64,000 bases of DNA from Acarospora socialis (GCA_025617375.2 JAMYGW020000002.1:744001-808000), one strand, 5' to 3'. Shown: positions 35,880 to 48,392, counted from the first letter of the stretch. Made by a program: numbers and translations. Notes: a model not told the origin generated them from the sequence alone.

Positions 35880-37878
35880 ATGACTTCTGTCAGAGACATG
35901 ACCACAGTCATCGATGGCAATGGGCGTCGAAGGCGAAGGAACAAGCAGGGATCGCTACATAACAGAACGCTTCCTAATCCTTCCACAGCAATGCCAGATC
36001 CTCAAATCTCGCTACATCCGAATAAGGCCGACGTCACTGCTCAGATGTGTGGGACAGCGAGGAAATCGCCGGTGGCTGAAGCTTACTGTGATTTGTGCAG
36101 GCGCACCTTTGGCAATGAGAACGCACTTAGGATGCATGTTCAGAATGCGAAAGTCCACAAGAAAGGAGTAACCAAGCAGAAAGAGTCTGCGCAGGCTCCG
36201 CACCTGAAAAGCGCACTTCAACCGACTCTAGGCGCAGCTGTACAAAGCTTTGGGTACGCGGATCTGTCATATGTTGATCTCTCTTCCTTCCAACTTAGGG
36301 CTTGCTGACAACTTAATCGGCACTTGACAATACAGCATTCCTGCTCCGGAAACAACGTCTACATATTTCCTGCAAAGCCAAGCGGGTTATGCCACAAATT
36401 TGCCAATGCAGACTTTGGCGGACCTGTACCTTCAATCACAGACCGATTGCGCACCCGCTGCGCATATGCCCGGTTATCTGTGGCAGTCTCACAACCTGGC
36501 AAACGAAAACTTCCAGCCTCAATACAAATCAACAACAGCGAATAGCAATACGGCAAATCTAAACCAAATATTTAAGTCTTCGGTGATTCCAACTTCTCAG
36601 CAGCCAGCAGAGTTCGAAACGCTTTCGAAGCATTGTCACCCCTCCGAGGAACTCCTGAAATACAAGTACCTGACTCGCTCATATACAGCTGACGATATCG
36701 CCGGCCTTTGCCGATGTAGGAACTGCGATAGTGAGTTCTGCATTATCATATTATATACATGTATCACACAGTAAAGCGCCTAACCAAACATAGGTCTGCA
36801 GAAGGACCTGAAACTCCGAGCTGAAGCCGATTGCTTCTTTCATCCCGGAGAGCAAAAACCAACGGTAGGTATCGTGATCGCATTCTGTGACATCGTTGCT
36901 TATCGTATTTTGAACTTGCAGATGCAGGGAAAAAGACTCTACTTCTGCTGCGGACGGACGGGTCCGGGCTGCACATCCCTACCCGGACATGTCTACCACA
37001 ACCCAGATGGCCAGTTAGGACAGAGGTACCGAGAGTTCAAGCCAACCCCCACTGCCTCTCATCAGTTATCTCGACGGCGAGCGGTGGCTTTAGATTGCGA
37101 GATGGCTAATGTTCAGGGTGGAATGCGTGAGGTAACCCTTCTCTGTGCAGCCGACTATCTTACCGGCGAAATCTTGATAAACACTCTTGTGAGCCCCACC
37201 AAGAGAGTTATTGACTGGCGTTCCGAGTTTAGCGGAGTGACACCATCTGCTGTGGCCGCTGCTGAATCTCGAGGCGAGACATTGAAAGGATGGAAGAGAG
37301 CACGCTCCGAGTTGTGGAATTATATCGATGACAAAACAATCTTGGTTGGCCACTCACTGCAGCACGATCTAGATGTTCTTAGAATGATCCACACCCGCAT
37401 TGTGGATTCGGCAATTCTGACGAAGAACGCGGTCGGTACAAGAAGAAGTCGTCAATGGGGGCTCAAGGCACTATGTGATGAGCTTCTGGATATTGAGATT
37501 CAGAATCATGGGACCATGGGCCACAATTGCTTGGAGGATACTTTGGCTGCTAGGGAGGTTGTGCTGTGGTGCTGTCGGAATCCGGAGAGGCTGAAGGAAT
37601 GGGGGGCTTTGGTCAGGAAAGACGAGAAAGAGAATCTAAAGAAGCAAAAACAGAAATCCAAGGAGGGAATGAGAAGAAAGAGAGAACAGCAGGAAAAGAA
37701 GGGGAAGAGTCAAGGTAAGAAAAGTATCCGTCACCCAGAAAGTTCGAGGCCGAATGCTGGAGGTGCATGGGGCGACTACTACCCTGATAGCGAAAGTGAG
37801 CTCCTCCACTGGTCGGATATAGCAGAGGATTGTGGCTGGCCGCATCCAGATACGGGCTACGATCCTTGGTCGGATTAG
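35880..37878 (+). CDS. C2H2 zinc-finger plus DEDDh 3'-5' RNA exonuclease (REXO1/Rex3 type)
   Basis: Four exons (35880-36253, 36336-36730, 36794-36864, 36922-37878) give 598 residues. A C2H2 finger lies at about residues 69-92 (YCDLCRRTFGNENALRMH). A second cysteine/histidine-rich zone follows after a disordered middle: LCRCRNCD, then CFFHPGEQ, then YFCCGRTGPGCTS with the VYH that ends it (about residues 275-315). The DEDDh exonuclease fold starts at about residue 334 with AVALDCEM, continues ILVGHSLQHDLDVLR, and ends HNCLEDTLAAREVV. All catalytic acids and the final His are visible. The C-terminus has a Lys/Glu-rich coiled region (KKQKQKSKEGMRRKREQQ) and an acidic end. Rex enzymes trim 3' ends of 5S rRNA, tRNA, snoRNA or RNase MRP RNA. 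The exact substrate is open. Confidence 0.85.
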
Positions 37879-38660
37879 AGGGCCTTCCGGAAGACAACAA
37901 CAAAGGTCCACATCCGCCGAACCCAAACGCCAAGGAAAGGAAAAGGTGAAAATTCAGAATGTGAAGGATATCTTTTAGGGGTACCCACGTACATGAGAAG
38001 ATTGAACAACAATACCTTAAGCCCAGTTCATCGAGGAGACAAAAGTTTCACTCTTTTCTGTCTTCAATCTTGGCTCGTGATAGAGCTGGAGATTTAGATA
38101 TTTCATAGTGCTCGGGAATTTGTCGACCGCAAAGGAGGTATGGTCAACAGGGAGCTTTGAACTCATTGAGTCTGATCGACAATGATACATAAGAAACATG
38201 AATAGAGGCAGTTGAGGGCCTAAAAATCAGGATGCAACTGTCTGAGAGAGAGGGTTGACGGATGGTCTTTAGCAATCGCGATGCTCTCTTGATGTTGTCA
38301 GCAGCTTTCTTCGAAGTGAATCATTCATTGTAGCAAGGAACATTCTGCTTCACAACTCAGTCTTCAAAGCTGTCAGGTATGGTAGTTTAACAGAACATGA
38401 TGCTTCAACAAGATGTCTGTCAAATACGGCAGAGATTTCTTGCCAACAGTTGTTAGATATTCTTGCCTTATACCTGCCAGATGCCACGTATGCGCCTGCC
38501 TTGTCTGTAAAACTTGGTCTGGATGGTGCAGGTACAAGTCCTCTCATATTTGACAAGCAAAGACCAACCATTCTTCGGATGCTTCCAAAGTTTAGGATAA
38601 CAGAAGATAGCAGAAGCCCTTGAGCCACAGTGTGATTTAAAGATGGCCCGCAACACCACA
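37879..38660. other. Convergent 3' flanks
   Basis: This lies between the exonuclease gene and the minus-strand ankyrin gene. A 103-codon open frame just past the ankyrin stop (38350-38661, minus) lacks family signal and is not annotated. Confidence 0.45.
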
Positions 38661-40458
38661 TTAGATTCTGGCTTGAGCATCAACCTCCGCCCCTATATTC
38701 TTCAGCAGCCTGATGACCTGCTTATGTCCACCAGCTCTAGCAGCCTGCAGAGCATTGCCATAATATCCACCCTGAGCGTTAACATCAGCTCCCATTTCTA
38801 GCAGTAGTTGGACAATGTGCTCATTTCCATAGAATGAAGCAGCCTGCAGAGCATTGCTATAATATCCACCCTGAGTGTTAACATCAAATCCTGTTTCTAG
38901 CAGTAGTTGGACAATCTGCTCATTTCCATAGAATGAAGCAGCCTGCAGAGCATTGCCATAATATCCACCACAGGTGTTAACATCAGCTCCCTTTTCTAGC
39001 AGCAGTTGGACAATGTGCTCATTTCCACAGACTGAAGCAGCCTGCAGAGCATTGTCATAAAATCCACCCTGAGCATTAACATCAGCTTTCTTTTCTAGCA
39101 GCAGTTGGACGATCTGCTCATTTCCACGGACTGAAGCAGCCTTCAGAGCATTGTCATAAAATCCACCCTGCGCATTAATATCAGCTCCCTTTTCTAGCAG
39201 CAGTTGAACAGTCTGCTCATGTCCACGGACTGAAGCAGCCTGTAGAGCATTGTCATAATATCCACCCTGAGCATTAACATCAGCTCCCTTTTCTAGCAGC
39301 AGTTGAACAATCTGCTCATTTCCACGGACTGAAGCAGTCTGCAGAACATTGCCATAGAATTCATGGCGAGCATTAGCATCAGCTCCCTTTTCTAGCAGCA
39401 GTTGGACAATCCGCTCATTTCCATTATGTGAAAGTGAAGCAACCAGCAGAGCATCGTTCAAGAGATGATGGCTAAGCAGAAGTGCTTTAGCATCATCTTC
39501 GAGTATCCGCTGCACTTTCCGGACGTCCCCGTTCTCAAGCGCAGGCATGAGCTTGTCTTGGGGACGAGACAGAACTGCAAGTAGAGCGTTTACTCGTGAA
39601 ATACGGACTTTTCTTGGTTTGTCCGTTGTGGGCCCGCTGACTGCCGACCCGGTTGATTGCAGCACTGAAGGTTTAGGATCCCTGGATATCACATCATCGA
39701 CTGATTCTTCCAATCGCTCCCCTCTGGAAAACTTCTGCTGTGCTTCCTCCTGAAAAGACCCACTCGCCACAGCTTCGGTAAACCAGTTGATGATAAAGTC
39801 TTTGTTCGCATCAAAAGCGGCCACTGTTATTCCAACGTCTTCAAGCTCCTTTCGAATGGCTCGCCAAGCTTGTTTCTCGTCTAGCGAGAGGGACTCCACC
39901 GTCCGAGTCGATACAACTGAGTTTTCCCGCCTTCCTTCTCGATACTCCCGTAGAAGAGTCTCAAGTTGCTTTTCTACAGTGGCTTGGGATGTGCTGAAAG
40001 ACTGAATCAGCTGCTGACACCTTGCCAATACCGATTGGAAAGTAAGACACAACGGAAGCATAGGTATGCATGTGCACAAACCTTAGAAATGCGTTGAGCA
40101 GCCCAACGTTCGAAGTAAGACGAGATCTCAATTCACCGATATCCTCAAGGCCCCAGCCCATTCGGTCGAAGGTCCGCTTCGACTGCATTCCAAGGCTTTC
40201 ATATCTTTCGACCAACTTCTGTAGGTCTCGTAGAACACATGTACATCCATTGCTGATGGTCTTTAGCCTGGCTTCTCGTGATGTCGAAAGCGGTCTTGTT
40301 GATATTGATTCTTCGGCTTCTTTCAGGACGGCATGCAACGACAACACCTCCATCGATATGTTTTCGAAGCTGCTTGGCGCACCCTTGCAGGCTTTGTAAA
40401 CATCCCATGCTAGCCTGCCCACCGCCAGAAAGTCGCCGACCGCAAAGCCAAAACTCAT
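38661..40458 (-). CDS. Ankyrin protein with fungal NLR-type N-terminal domain
   Basis: Two exons (40082-40458 and 38661-40020) give 578 residues. Residues 1-125 match the N-terminal domain often found on fungal STAND/NLR and ankyrin proteins (MSFGFAVGDFLAVGRLAWDV, then a long helical bundle). A charged linker follows to about residue 290. Residues about 315-578 are eight ankyrin repeats of 33 residues with a very uniform core (NEQIVQLLLEKGADVNAQGG). There is no NACHT or NB-ARC ATPase between the two parts. Fungal proteins with this head act in non-self recognition and programmed cell death; here this is inferred. The DNA of the repeats (38690-39400) is a 99-base tandem array with high identity, implying recent duplication or ongoing conversion. 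Confidence 0.85.
38690..39410 (-). repeat. 99-base tandem repeats encoding ankyrin units
   Basis: About seven to eight units are repeated in register with the 33-residue ankyrin period; key shared words on the plus strand are CTGCTCATTTCCA, GCAGCCTGCAGAGCATTG and AATATCCACCCTGAG. Middle units are far more alike than the outer ones. Confidence 0.85.
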
Positions 40459-42432
40459 ATTGACAGTGATGCTATCTTAGGGGCTGTCTATAATCTGGAT
40501 GTTGCTCGACATTCTTGTGAACCAAGACTTCAAGTACCATGGACTTCAGGCATCAGCTTTCCCATCGACACCCTGTCAGCTCAGCCTTGCTCGCCCTGGG
40601 TCCGAAGAGATTAATCTAACCGGATATGGTGGGGCTCTTAGCAAGGCGTATTGGGTCAAACAGACATCCCGCCTACCATGTAACGTTGTGTGTATCACTT
40701 TACTAAACAGATCTACGGAGTATGATGGGATCGGAATGGATCTTGTGAACAGATATGTGAATGATAGACTTGCAAGCAGACGTGTAAATAGATAGGCTTG
40801 TTAATAGGCTTGCGAACAGGCTTGCGAATAATGTGCATGCGAATAGGCATACGAATAGGCTTGTTGAGAAGTATGCAATAGGCTTGCGATTAGCTTCGAT
40901 ACCTCTGTAGGTAGGCTTGCAGTTGCAGGGTTTGTGATTATCAGGTAGGCTTGTGATAGGTACAAAGCGCCTACAACTTAGGTGGGAGTATACATTAGTC
41001 CATTTTTCGACAAAAGGAATCCCAGAGTCCGATACGGAAAAGTAGGGGCGAGGCTACATGTCAGAGGTCGTGGCAGAGCAATAAGCGGCAATCATACACC
41101 AAATCATGCTTATGATGCACAAAACCAAGCAGTTTTGCTCAGTATAGGTTTGCGGATTACTCTGCAGTGTCATCGATCACAGTTTGAAGTCCTCAAGACT
41201 CTTTAGGGGCTGTTTATCGTCTTAAATCTACTAGAGGTGTTATGGTCGCTTGATTATTTTGGTCTGCCATCACTTCTGACATTTCGCCTCGGGGTCTACG
41301 CGAGGCATTCGCCCTTGTTCCACGCCTTGAAAAGGTTGCAGAGTTACAAACTATCTCGAGAAAATGTGAAGTCTAGTTGTTGCAATGCCACTACGAAGAT
41401 TTAGTCTTTATGTACCCAACTTACATGTAGTTGTAGTTGTTTGTCTGATAACTGTCCCGAAATAATAAACTTACTCAACAAGAATGTTAGATTTCGAGCA
41501 GGGGCTTTGTCTGCTCTCCCCGTAGTTGCGACCTAGGGCTAGTTAATTGAGGCTGTGTGTCAGTCTACTCTAGTACCTTAAGGTAATCTAGATTTAGATT
41601 GCTGAGCATAGCCTTACCCATGCCGGCGGAAATAACAGTACTAGAGAAGTTTAGCACTCCTAAGTTGACGCGACTTTTAACCCTCACACCACGACACCCA
41701 TCATTACGAGCGAAGCCTGAGGGCCTTGACGAGAAGTACCTATTCTATCTTGTTGGAATCCTCCCTTGCATGGTGTGCCACTATGCTAAAAGGAGCACCC
41801 CAGCGTTGTCTACCTTACCTACCTTAGTATTTACTTTTTAGTGTCTTTTACCTGTCTTCAGCCTCGCCCTAGTAGGTGCTGTACAAGGCGGTGGTCTGTC
41901 CATTCATATTACAGCTAGATCTATGAAAGCGAGCTTGTCAAGGTTAAGAACAAGACGTCTGCCAAGGACTTCTATAAGCAGAACGGATGCAGCATCCACT
42001 GATGGAGTTGGCAGTGGAGAAAAAACAATACAGCACTGCGCCGTACATCTCCCTCAGGAGCGGCTTGCGTCAAGGATCTCTTCCGAGTATGCCTTTTGAT
42101 TGCTTAGCTAGACTTTCTTCTAGTTAGTCTTGAGCATACCGATGCAGCTCGAACACTAGAATGATCAACAATTCCAGCACGACCATCACAGTCAGGCTTT
42201 AGCTAATTTGTCTGCTTTCTGAACAGCCCTCCGGTAGCCTTGCTCTTCACGGGGGGCGGGGCCCGCCTATCAATATAAGTCCCCCACTTAAGAAGCTAGC
42301 CTGGGACCAGTGATGCAAGCCACGAAGCACGAGGCTCTTGCATACAATTCTCTGGGTTACCCCATCATTCTCCTCGGCCTGATCATATATTCTATGCTTT
42401 CCCACCGACGGGCCGTTTGGATACTCGACTGA
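40459..42432. other. Repeat-bearing intergenic stretch, no gene seen
   Basis: It is about 2 kb long. It contains the degenerate AGGCTTGCGAA minisatellite (40735-40965), TACCTTAAGGTA at 41575-41586, and a TACCTTACCTACCTTAG run near 41812-41828. Short frames show no family signal. Confidence 0.5.
40735..40965. repeat. Degenerate minisatellite, AGGCTTGCGAA-type unit
   Basis: Units of about 12-20 bases such as AATAGGCTTGCGAACAGG recur roughly a dozen times with variants (AGGCTTGTTAATAGG, AGGCATACGAATAGG). The array decays gradually at both ends. Confidence 0.7.
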
Positions 42433-43532
42433 ATGATTGCCCGCTGTTCTTCAATGCTAGAAATGCCTCTTTTTACTCAAAGACAAGCATTTAGTCCGTC
42501 TTGCCCGAGTGGAGGCCATTGGTACGCATGCGCATCTGGAACGAGCTTCGTGGGCTGCTGCGAAAGCGAGCCATGTACCAACAGTTGTCCGGATGGCAAC
42601 CTGAGGCCTGCCAGCTTTAATAAGAACTCCTATGGAACCTTCCCGGACCAGCAGTGTCCAAGCGGCAGCCGTTGGTACACATGCACTGGCGTATCGCCAC
42701 CTTTCATGGGTTGCTGCAAGTCCAACCCTTGCTCGAAAGGGTGTCCGGTCGGGGATCTCGCTGCTGGTTTCCTCTCTTCCAATCCGAACGTTGCAGCTCC
42801 ATTCCTACCAAGCTCAGCGTCTTCGTCGACAAAATCATCGTCAACGTCAACGTCAACGTCAACGTCAACCATTGCTTCAACAACTTCCTCGCCTGCAACC
42901 TCTACACCTGCGCCAACTATTTCGCCCGGAGTGGTTGCAGGTGCTTCGGTGGGTGGAGTAGCCGTTGTAGCAGTCTTGATTGGACTCCTCTTCTTCTATT
43001 GCCATCGGCATGCCAAATCGTCTCGAGAACGCCATTCATTTAGCAGCAGTCCGGCGACACACAATCTCTCCACAGGAGCAGGCATTGACCGTGATCCTAA
43101 AGATGCAAAGAATCTTTACTCTCCAGGTATGATTCCTGCGCACTTATATTGAAACAATCGCCGCTCATTGACCACGCTGCCCGTCTAGCTTCACCCCCTT
43201 TTCAAACCACTCCTCTTCCAGCTTATAAGGACTCCGTCTCACCCAGAGAGCAGTGGGAAACGGCCCGCACAGATCACCACGCACCACACTCGCCCCAGCC
43301 AACCTACGAGCTCCCCTCCCCCGACAATTCTCCTCCGACACGCCACCGACAGACGACTTATAGCTCGTACTCTGACGGTCTGAACATTGATTTCGCTGCG
43401 CCCTATTCACCTTCTGCACCATCGCATATGACATGGCAGTCTCGTCGTTCAGCACCTTTGTCACAGAGCGCGCTGTCCGAGCTGAGTTCGGCAGAAGATA
43501 CGGCAAGACACGACTTCAGAGGGTCTGGCTGA
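42433..43532 (+). CDS. Receptor-like membrane protein with two Cys-rich repeats
   Basis: Two exons (42433-43126 and 43189-43532) give 345 residues. Residues about 24-58 and 75-108 are two copies of a Cys-rich module of the form CPSGxxWYxC...GCCxxxPCxxxCPxGxL. A Ser/Thr-rich stem (encoded partly by a hexanucleotide repeat) leads to one transmembrane segment at about residues 167-192 (VVAVLIGLLFFYCHRH). The cytoplasmic tail of about 150 residues is Pro/Ser-rich with SPPFQTTPLPAYK and an SSAEDTARHDF end. No signal peptide is obvious after the ATG at 42433, so an upstream exon or a start at 42454 is possible, or the segment acts as signal anchor. The layout suggests a cell-surface sensor; the Cys module is common in filamentous ascomycetes but I know no tested function. 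Confidence 0.72.
42841..42869 (+). repeat. Hexanucleotide AACGTC repeat
   Basis: This in-frame array encodes alternating Ser-Thr in the stem of the receptor-like protein, so copy-number change would alter stem length without frameshift. Confidence 0.8.
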
Positions 43533-44817
43533 GATTCGTACGGAGTACCAGGCATTTAGTTCAAAACTTCTTTTGTCGTTAGTCAGTTTCCTCCGTATAA
43601 TCCATTTTAGCCTTGAAAGGGCTTCCACCTGCAGGCATAAAGGGCCATACTGAAATATATACATACTTATATCGTAGGGGCGGCCAGTGGATCCTTCACT
43701 TTGCAGCAGCTTCCATTTGAGCGTCTGCCGCGGCTCACTCGCCTAACTTCCATCACAGCCCCTGGCGGGTATATGCACCTTTATGGTCAGTACCTTAGCT
43801 ACCTTATTGTTCCCTTTCCTTCTCATCGGCTACCTGCAGGATAATGAGATGCTAAACGCAGGCAGCAATCGCTTAATGTCGAGATACCTTATCATGGTCG
43901 CCAGTACCGTTACTGTAGCTGTCATTATTATTATTGTTGAGACGCACGATCCCCAAGCTTCTTGCTTTCGGTGTGTGTGCTCTGACTACCTAACTACTGA
44001 TGGAGGATACAGCTGGCTAGTAATAATAATACCTAGCACCCACAACAAGGTGAACTAAGACTGTAAGGACCATTTCAGACCCCTCACCCCTTTCTGAGGG
44101 CTAACCGTATATTGCCTAAGCAATATCTATACCCCTCCATGAATGAACCTCGTCTAACAAATCAAAAAATTGTCCTCAAGCAGACGATATCTCTAAAAGA
44201 GAGTCCAGCTGTCTCGATACGAGCAGATATCGACGTGTTCCAATGTGATTACTGCGATCCTTTAACCCCTTTTCTCTGACTGCCATCCTTGTTCGATTGT
44301 GAATGCATGTGTGAGGAATGTTCAGTTTGTGTGGCTCGGTATAAGCGCTGTCAATGCTAAAGATCTGCAGCGTCCCACCCCACGGGGCTTTCTCCAAACA
44401 ATCAAATCAGAGCCCAAACTCTCACTGACCGTTAGCTTGGGCCATCTCCACAGATGCACCTCCAGCGTTGACCTCCGCCCTGCATAGCCGACGTTTTGTA
44501 TATTTCTAGCTATCCCTTTCGCCCTGCGCATGTGCGACGGAGTACGAGGACTGCTATTAGGACAAACCACACCCCATCCTCCTGACCACAATCACAATTG
44601 TTCGCGCTGATGACACCGGTAAATAGAGTGATCGTTGGAAGTAGGGAATCCGTCCCAATCAACGTTGGATTGTAGCTAGTTTAGGCCATCAATTGATCGT
44701 CGAATAACACACCGTCACTCTGCTGGCATGACTTGATCACGCAGAGACGCAGCCAACGGCGTGCTTGTTGCACATTTCGCTCTTTAAACCAACTCATATG
44801 TGGTCTGGCACCCGTCA
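43533..44817. other. Intergenic stretch, no gene seen
   Basis: It lies between the receptor-like gene and the DENN gene, both on the plus strand, and contains the DENN promoter. It has TACCTTAGCTACCTTATTG at 43790-43808. No coding signal. Confidence 0.5.
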
Positions 44818-47800
44818 ATGGCTCCCGTTGCGACTGATACATCCTCCGAACCACTTGGTCTCTGGTTTTGGATTGCGGGGGTGGACTCGGAACAACTGAC
44901 TTGGCCTTCGACCGAACCAGAGCAGGAGGCAAGTGCGAATGGCGCTCTTCCCTCGCCAGTCGCTTCGACCATAGAAGAAGACACTATCGAAGAAGACCAG
45001 GCAGCAGAGGCACAGGTTTCTGGACCGATAGCTTGCCCGATAAGCCCCAAACCAGAGAAACGAAGTTCCCGCAATTGGCCTTCCAAAAAGTCCAACGACG
45101 CTCGTCTGTCCAATCAGTCATTCGCTACAATCGAGAAGAATGGCACGGATAGCAATCGGAGTAGTGCAACAATCAAGGGCCCACTCGTCAACGGACCTGC
45201 TACGGGACTCAGCGATGTGGACTTTGAGAGGGCACTTCGAAAGTTCGCCACGGAGAGAGACTCGTTCCTGTCGGATCTCACACTCAGCGCCGGAGCTGTG
45301 GTTCAGAACCGTCCGAAAGCACGTCCAAAAACACAAAGGATTGTGAACGAGGATGCTGCTGGGCTCAAGTCAGGGGTCGGGAGCATCAGACGGAGGATTT
45401 CGTTCAGGGATATAAATAGTATGAAGAGGCAACCTTCTGTTGCGAGGCAATGTGGGTTGTTATCCGTCACTTGCGAGATACGGAAAGGGGCCCTATGGGG
45501 ACTTAGGGATTGATAATCGGGGTCTTGAATGTATGCTAATGTGATTCTTCGATAGCTTCTATACGCACATCCAAACGTCTAAGCAACTACAACTCCGTCA
45601 TACCGGCTCCTCAACCTCTGAACGCACCAGAGAATGAGCACCCTCTGAAGCGGAGGTTTGAGCCCGTACTGTTGGATCGATACCCACCAAAATACATGAC
45701 AGATGAAACAAAGCAGAGAAACCCTTTTCCGGATTATGTTCCAATGTTTGCATTTCCTAACGACGTCAACATCGTTTCATCCGATGAACGGCCGCGATCC
45801 ACATGGCACGGCTTTGCGATGACTGCGGGGGACAACTCGCGATTGTACGGTATCTGTGTGATAATGTGGATACCCCTGAACGCGCAAGCCGCCGAAGAAC
45901 TAGAGCGGCGGTGCGAGGAGTGGAGGCGAGGGAACATGACGGACGAGGAGCGTGAACTGGCAAGTAGCCTAGGAGAGAGGCTTGCGGTCGAAAGAGCCAA
46001 GCTTTCGCGCTTACTGGCCATGCTTCCTTCAGCCACTTCAGGGAGTACGGCGAGGGAAGAATTAGAAGACCAGATCAGTGCAGTCGAAGAGAAGATTGGG
46101 CTTATGACGGATTTGTTACGGCCAGTGAGACACGGCGCCGCGGCGAAGATTGACGGTCTTACGGACGGTGATACTGGACTTTGGATACCACGAGCGTATG
46201 GGATTCTCGGCCGAGATCCCACCTTGACAACTTTCTGGAAAGAATGGTTGAGGGCTGTAGTGGTACCGATGACCAACGGTGGTATTCTGAGGGTTCCGCC
46301 GAGCTCGCCAAAGATCGGCATGTGGCAGCCCCTAGAGCGTTACGTCGTCAACCTCTGTGCAGAAGCCTTGAGTCCGATCTCGTCAAAGACACAAGTCGAG
46401 ATCGCTATCCGGGAGCTGCGGCTCTTCGCTCGGAAGGAAGCCATCAATGAGTTGCCTGGATCTCGAAACACAGACCTATACGCTCTATTCCGTGCATTAT
46501 CCATACCGAATATTGTAGTCCTCTTCGAGTTTGCTCTAGCAGAATCTCGCATCATCCTCCTGTCTTCGCACACCGCAATGCTTCACCTCGCTAGCAAAGC
46601 TCTAGTGGAATTGCTCTATCCTATAGTGTGGTCTGGGGTATTCATTCCCGTCCTTCCGGCAAGATTGATCCAAGCACTGGAGGCGCCGTGTCCTTACATT
46701 GTTGGTATTGAACGCCGATATGAGAAGATTGAGCTACCCGAAGATGACTTCGTCCTCGTCGACCTCGACCAAGACGAGATTGAAAGCACTACACGACCTG
46801 TTCCACTTCCTCGCCAGCAACGGAGGAAGCTCATCTCACTGCTCCAGCTGGCTGCCCCTCACCACAATCGTTACGGTGTCATCCCGGGTCCACCCGCCCA
46901 CGCTATCGAGACCTATCCCTTCGACGCCTTCTCTTCCGAAAACCCCTCCATCTTCACAGTCGATGCACCTCGAAGCTCCCTCGCCAAATTCGTCAGCTTG
47001 AACTCGACATCTTTCGGTGATGCCAACTCCAACTTCGCACCCCGTCCAACTATCTTTAACGCATTCCTTCAGGCGAAGAATGACCAATCACGTTTTGCCG
47101 ATCGACCAAACACGGGCTCGACTACGAAAGGCAGCTTACCTCCTTCACCAAGACTTTCTCCTACGTCGAGCGGTTTCCCTTCTCTACCAACCACACCAAT
47201 TTCGAGGAACGACTCCGGCTTTTCGTTGCAGAGTACACTTCGAGAAAAGCGGTCCGGTCACTTCGACGCGGCATCAAAGCGGAGTTCCTCCTTCGTCTTC
47301 GAGAGAGTGCCTACCCTGCGGCGCCCGAGCATGCCATTCAGCGGGCATTCCTCCAGCCTTTCCATGACCACACTGTCGACCGACAGCTCACTAACCTCTG
47401 GCTACGCTCCATCCACATACGCACAATCAACAATAGCCGCTTCAACGATCATGCCGAACGTGCTGATGCAACCGGTCCGCAACACCGAAACAACAACATG
47501 GATCGAAGGCCACTGTCTACAATGGCGCCCTCACGACCAGAAGACGGTCTGTTCCGTGTGCGAAGACAAGGCAGAAGATGGCATGTACAGGTGCGCCGGC
47601 TGCGGCATCATCAGTCACAACCGATGCGCGCAACAGATCTGTATCGTCTGTCCCGCCGCCTTCCACCCGGAGCAGATCCGCGCCGCATTCGTGCGCTGTT
47701 TCGCCAGTCTGTTCTATACATACCGGAAATACCTCCAGCCCGCAACGGGCGACCAGAAAAAAGCGGGTATGCTCTATCGCTTCAACATGGATGGCTTCCT

Positions 47801-48392
47801 CAAGAGTCTCCCGCACGAGAATGCAAATTACATCCACACATTACGGCAAACTCAAGGTATGTATAGCACCTCGTACAGCACCGCACCCAGTTATGATTAA
47901 AGCTAACGCAATCAGGCTTCAACGAATTCATCCACGAGCGCGAAGCCAAACCCGCCACCGACCCCTCCATCCTTCTTTTCGACCAGATCATCCTCTCGAA
48001 ACGCAACCGCGGCCGCACCTCCTTCTTCTCCAAATCCAGCACCGACTTCCTCTCCGACACTTCCGATCACCTCTGGCGCTCGGCCGCCGCCACTCCACCC
48101 AGCAGTCGCTTTCCGGGCGACTACAGGTCTATCGTCACGAGAAGTATGTTCCTCCCTCCCTCCAGCCTGACTTAACAACCATAGGCGGTACAGATGTTTG
48201 CATATGGCATGGCCGCTAATGATTTTATTCGAACGAACAGTCCCGGCAAAACTCGACCCAGCCCTCATGAAAGAGCCGCGCGTCATCCAGGGCGTGCCGC
48301 GTATCAGCACGACGAAAGCGAGACGGAAACCTATCCCGAGCATGTTGGGCCCGAACGGGAAGATGAATGGGCTGGCGCAGTCGCCGCCATAG
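44818..48392 (+). CDS. DENN-domain protein with C1 zinc finger (Rab exchange factor type)
   Basis: Four exons (44818-45451, 45556-47856, 47916-48143, 48241-48392) give 1104 residues. Residues 1-260 are disordered. The upstream DENN part starts near residue 269 (FPDYVPMFAFPNDVNIV), and a coiled coil is seen at about 330-380. The core DENN lies at about 515-597 (IPNIVVLFEFALAESRIILLSS). A long Ser-rich linker follows. A C1-type finger is at about 860-912 (CSVCEDKAEDGMYRCAGCG), and the downstream DENN-like end has THTLRQTQGFNEFIHER-type sequence across the third junction. DENN proteins act as nucleotide exchange factors for Rab GTPases in membrane traffic. The target Rab is not evident. The ATG at 44818 was chosen; it lies 18 bases after an in-frame non-ATG opening. 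Confidence 0.87.

Noticed and set aside
38350-38661. A 103-codon minus frame just past the ankyrin stop
   Set aside because: No ankyrin or other family pattern; codon use looks random.
38690-39410. Regular spaced repeats that might be taken for a CRISPR-like array
   Set aside because: They are 99-base coding repeats for ankyrin units without unique spacers, in a fungal gene.
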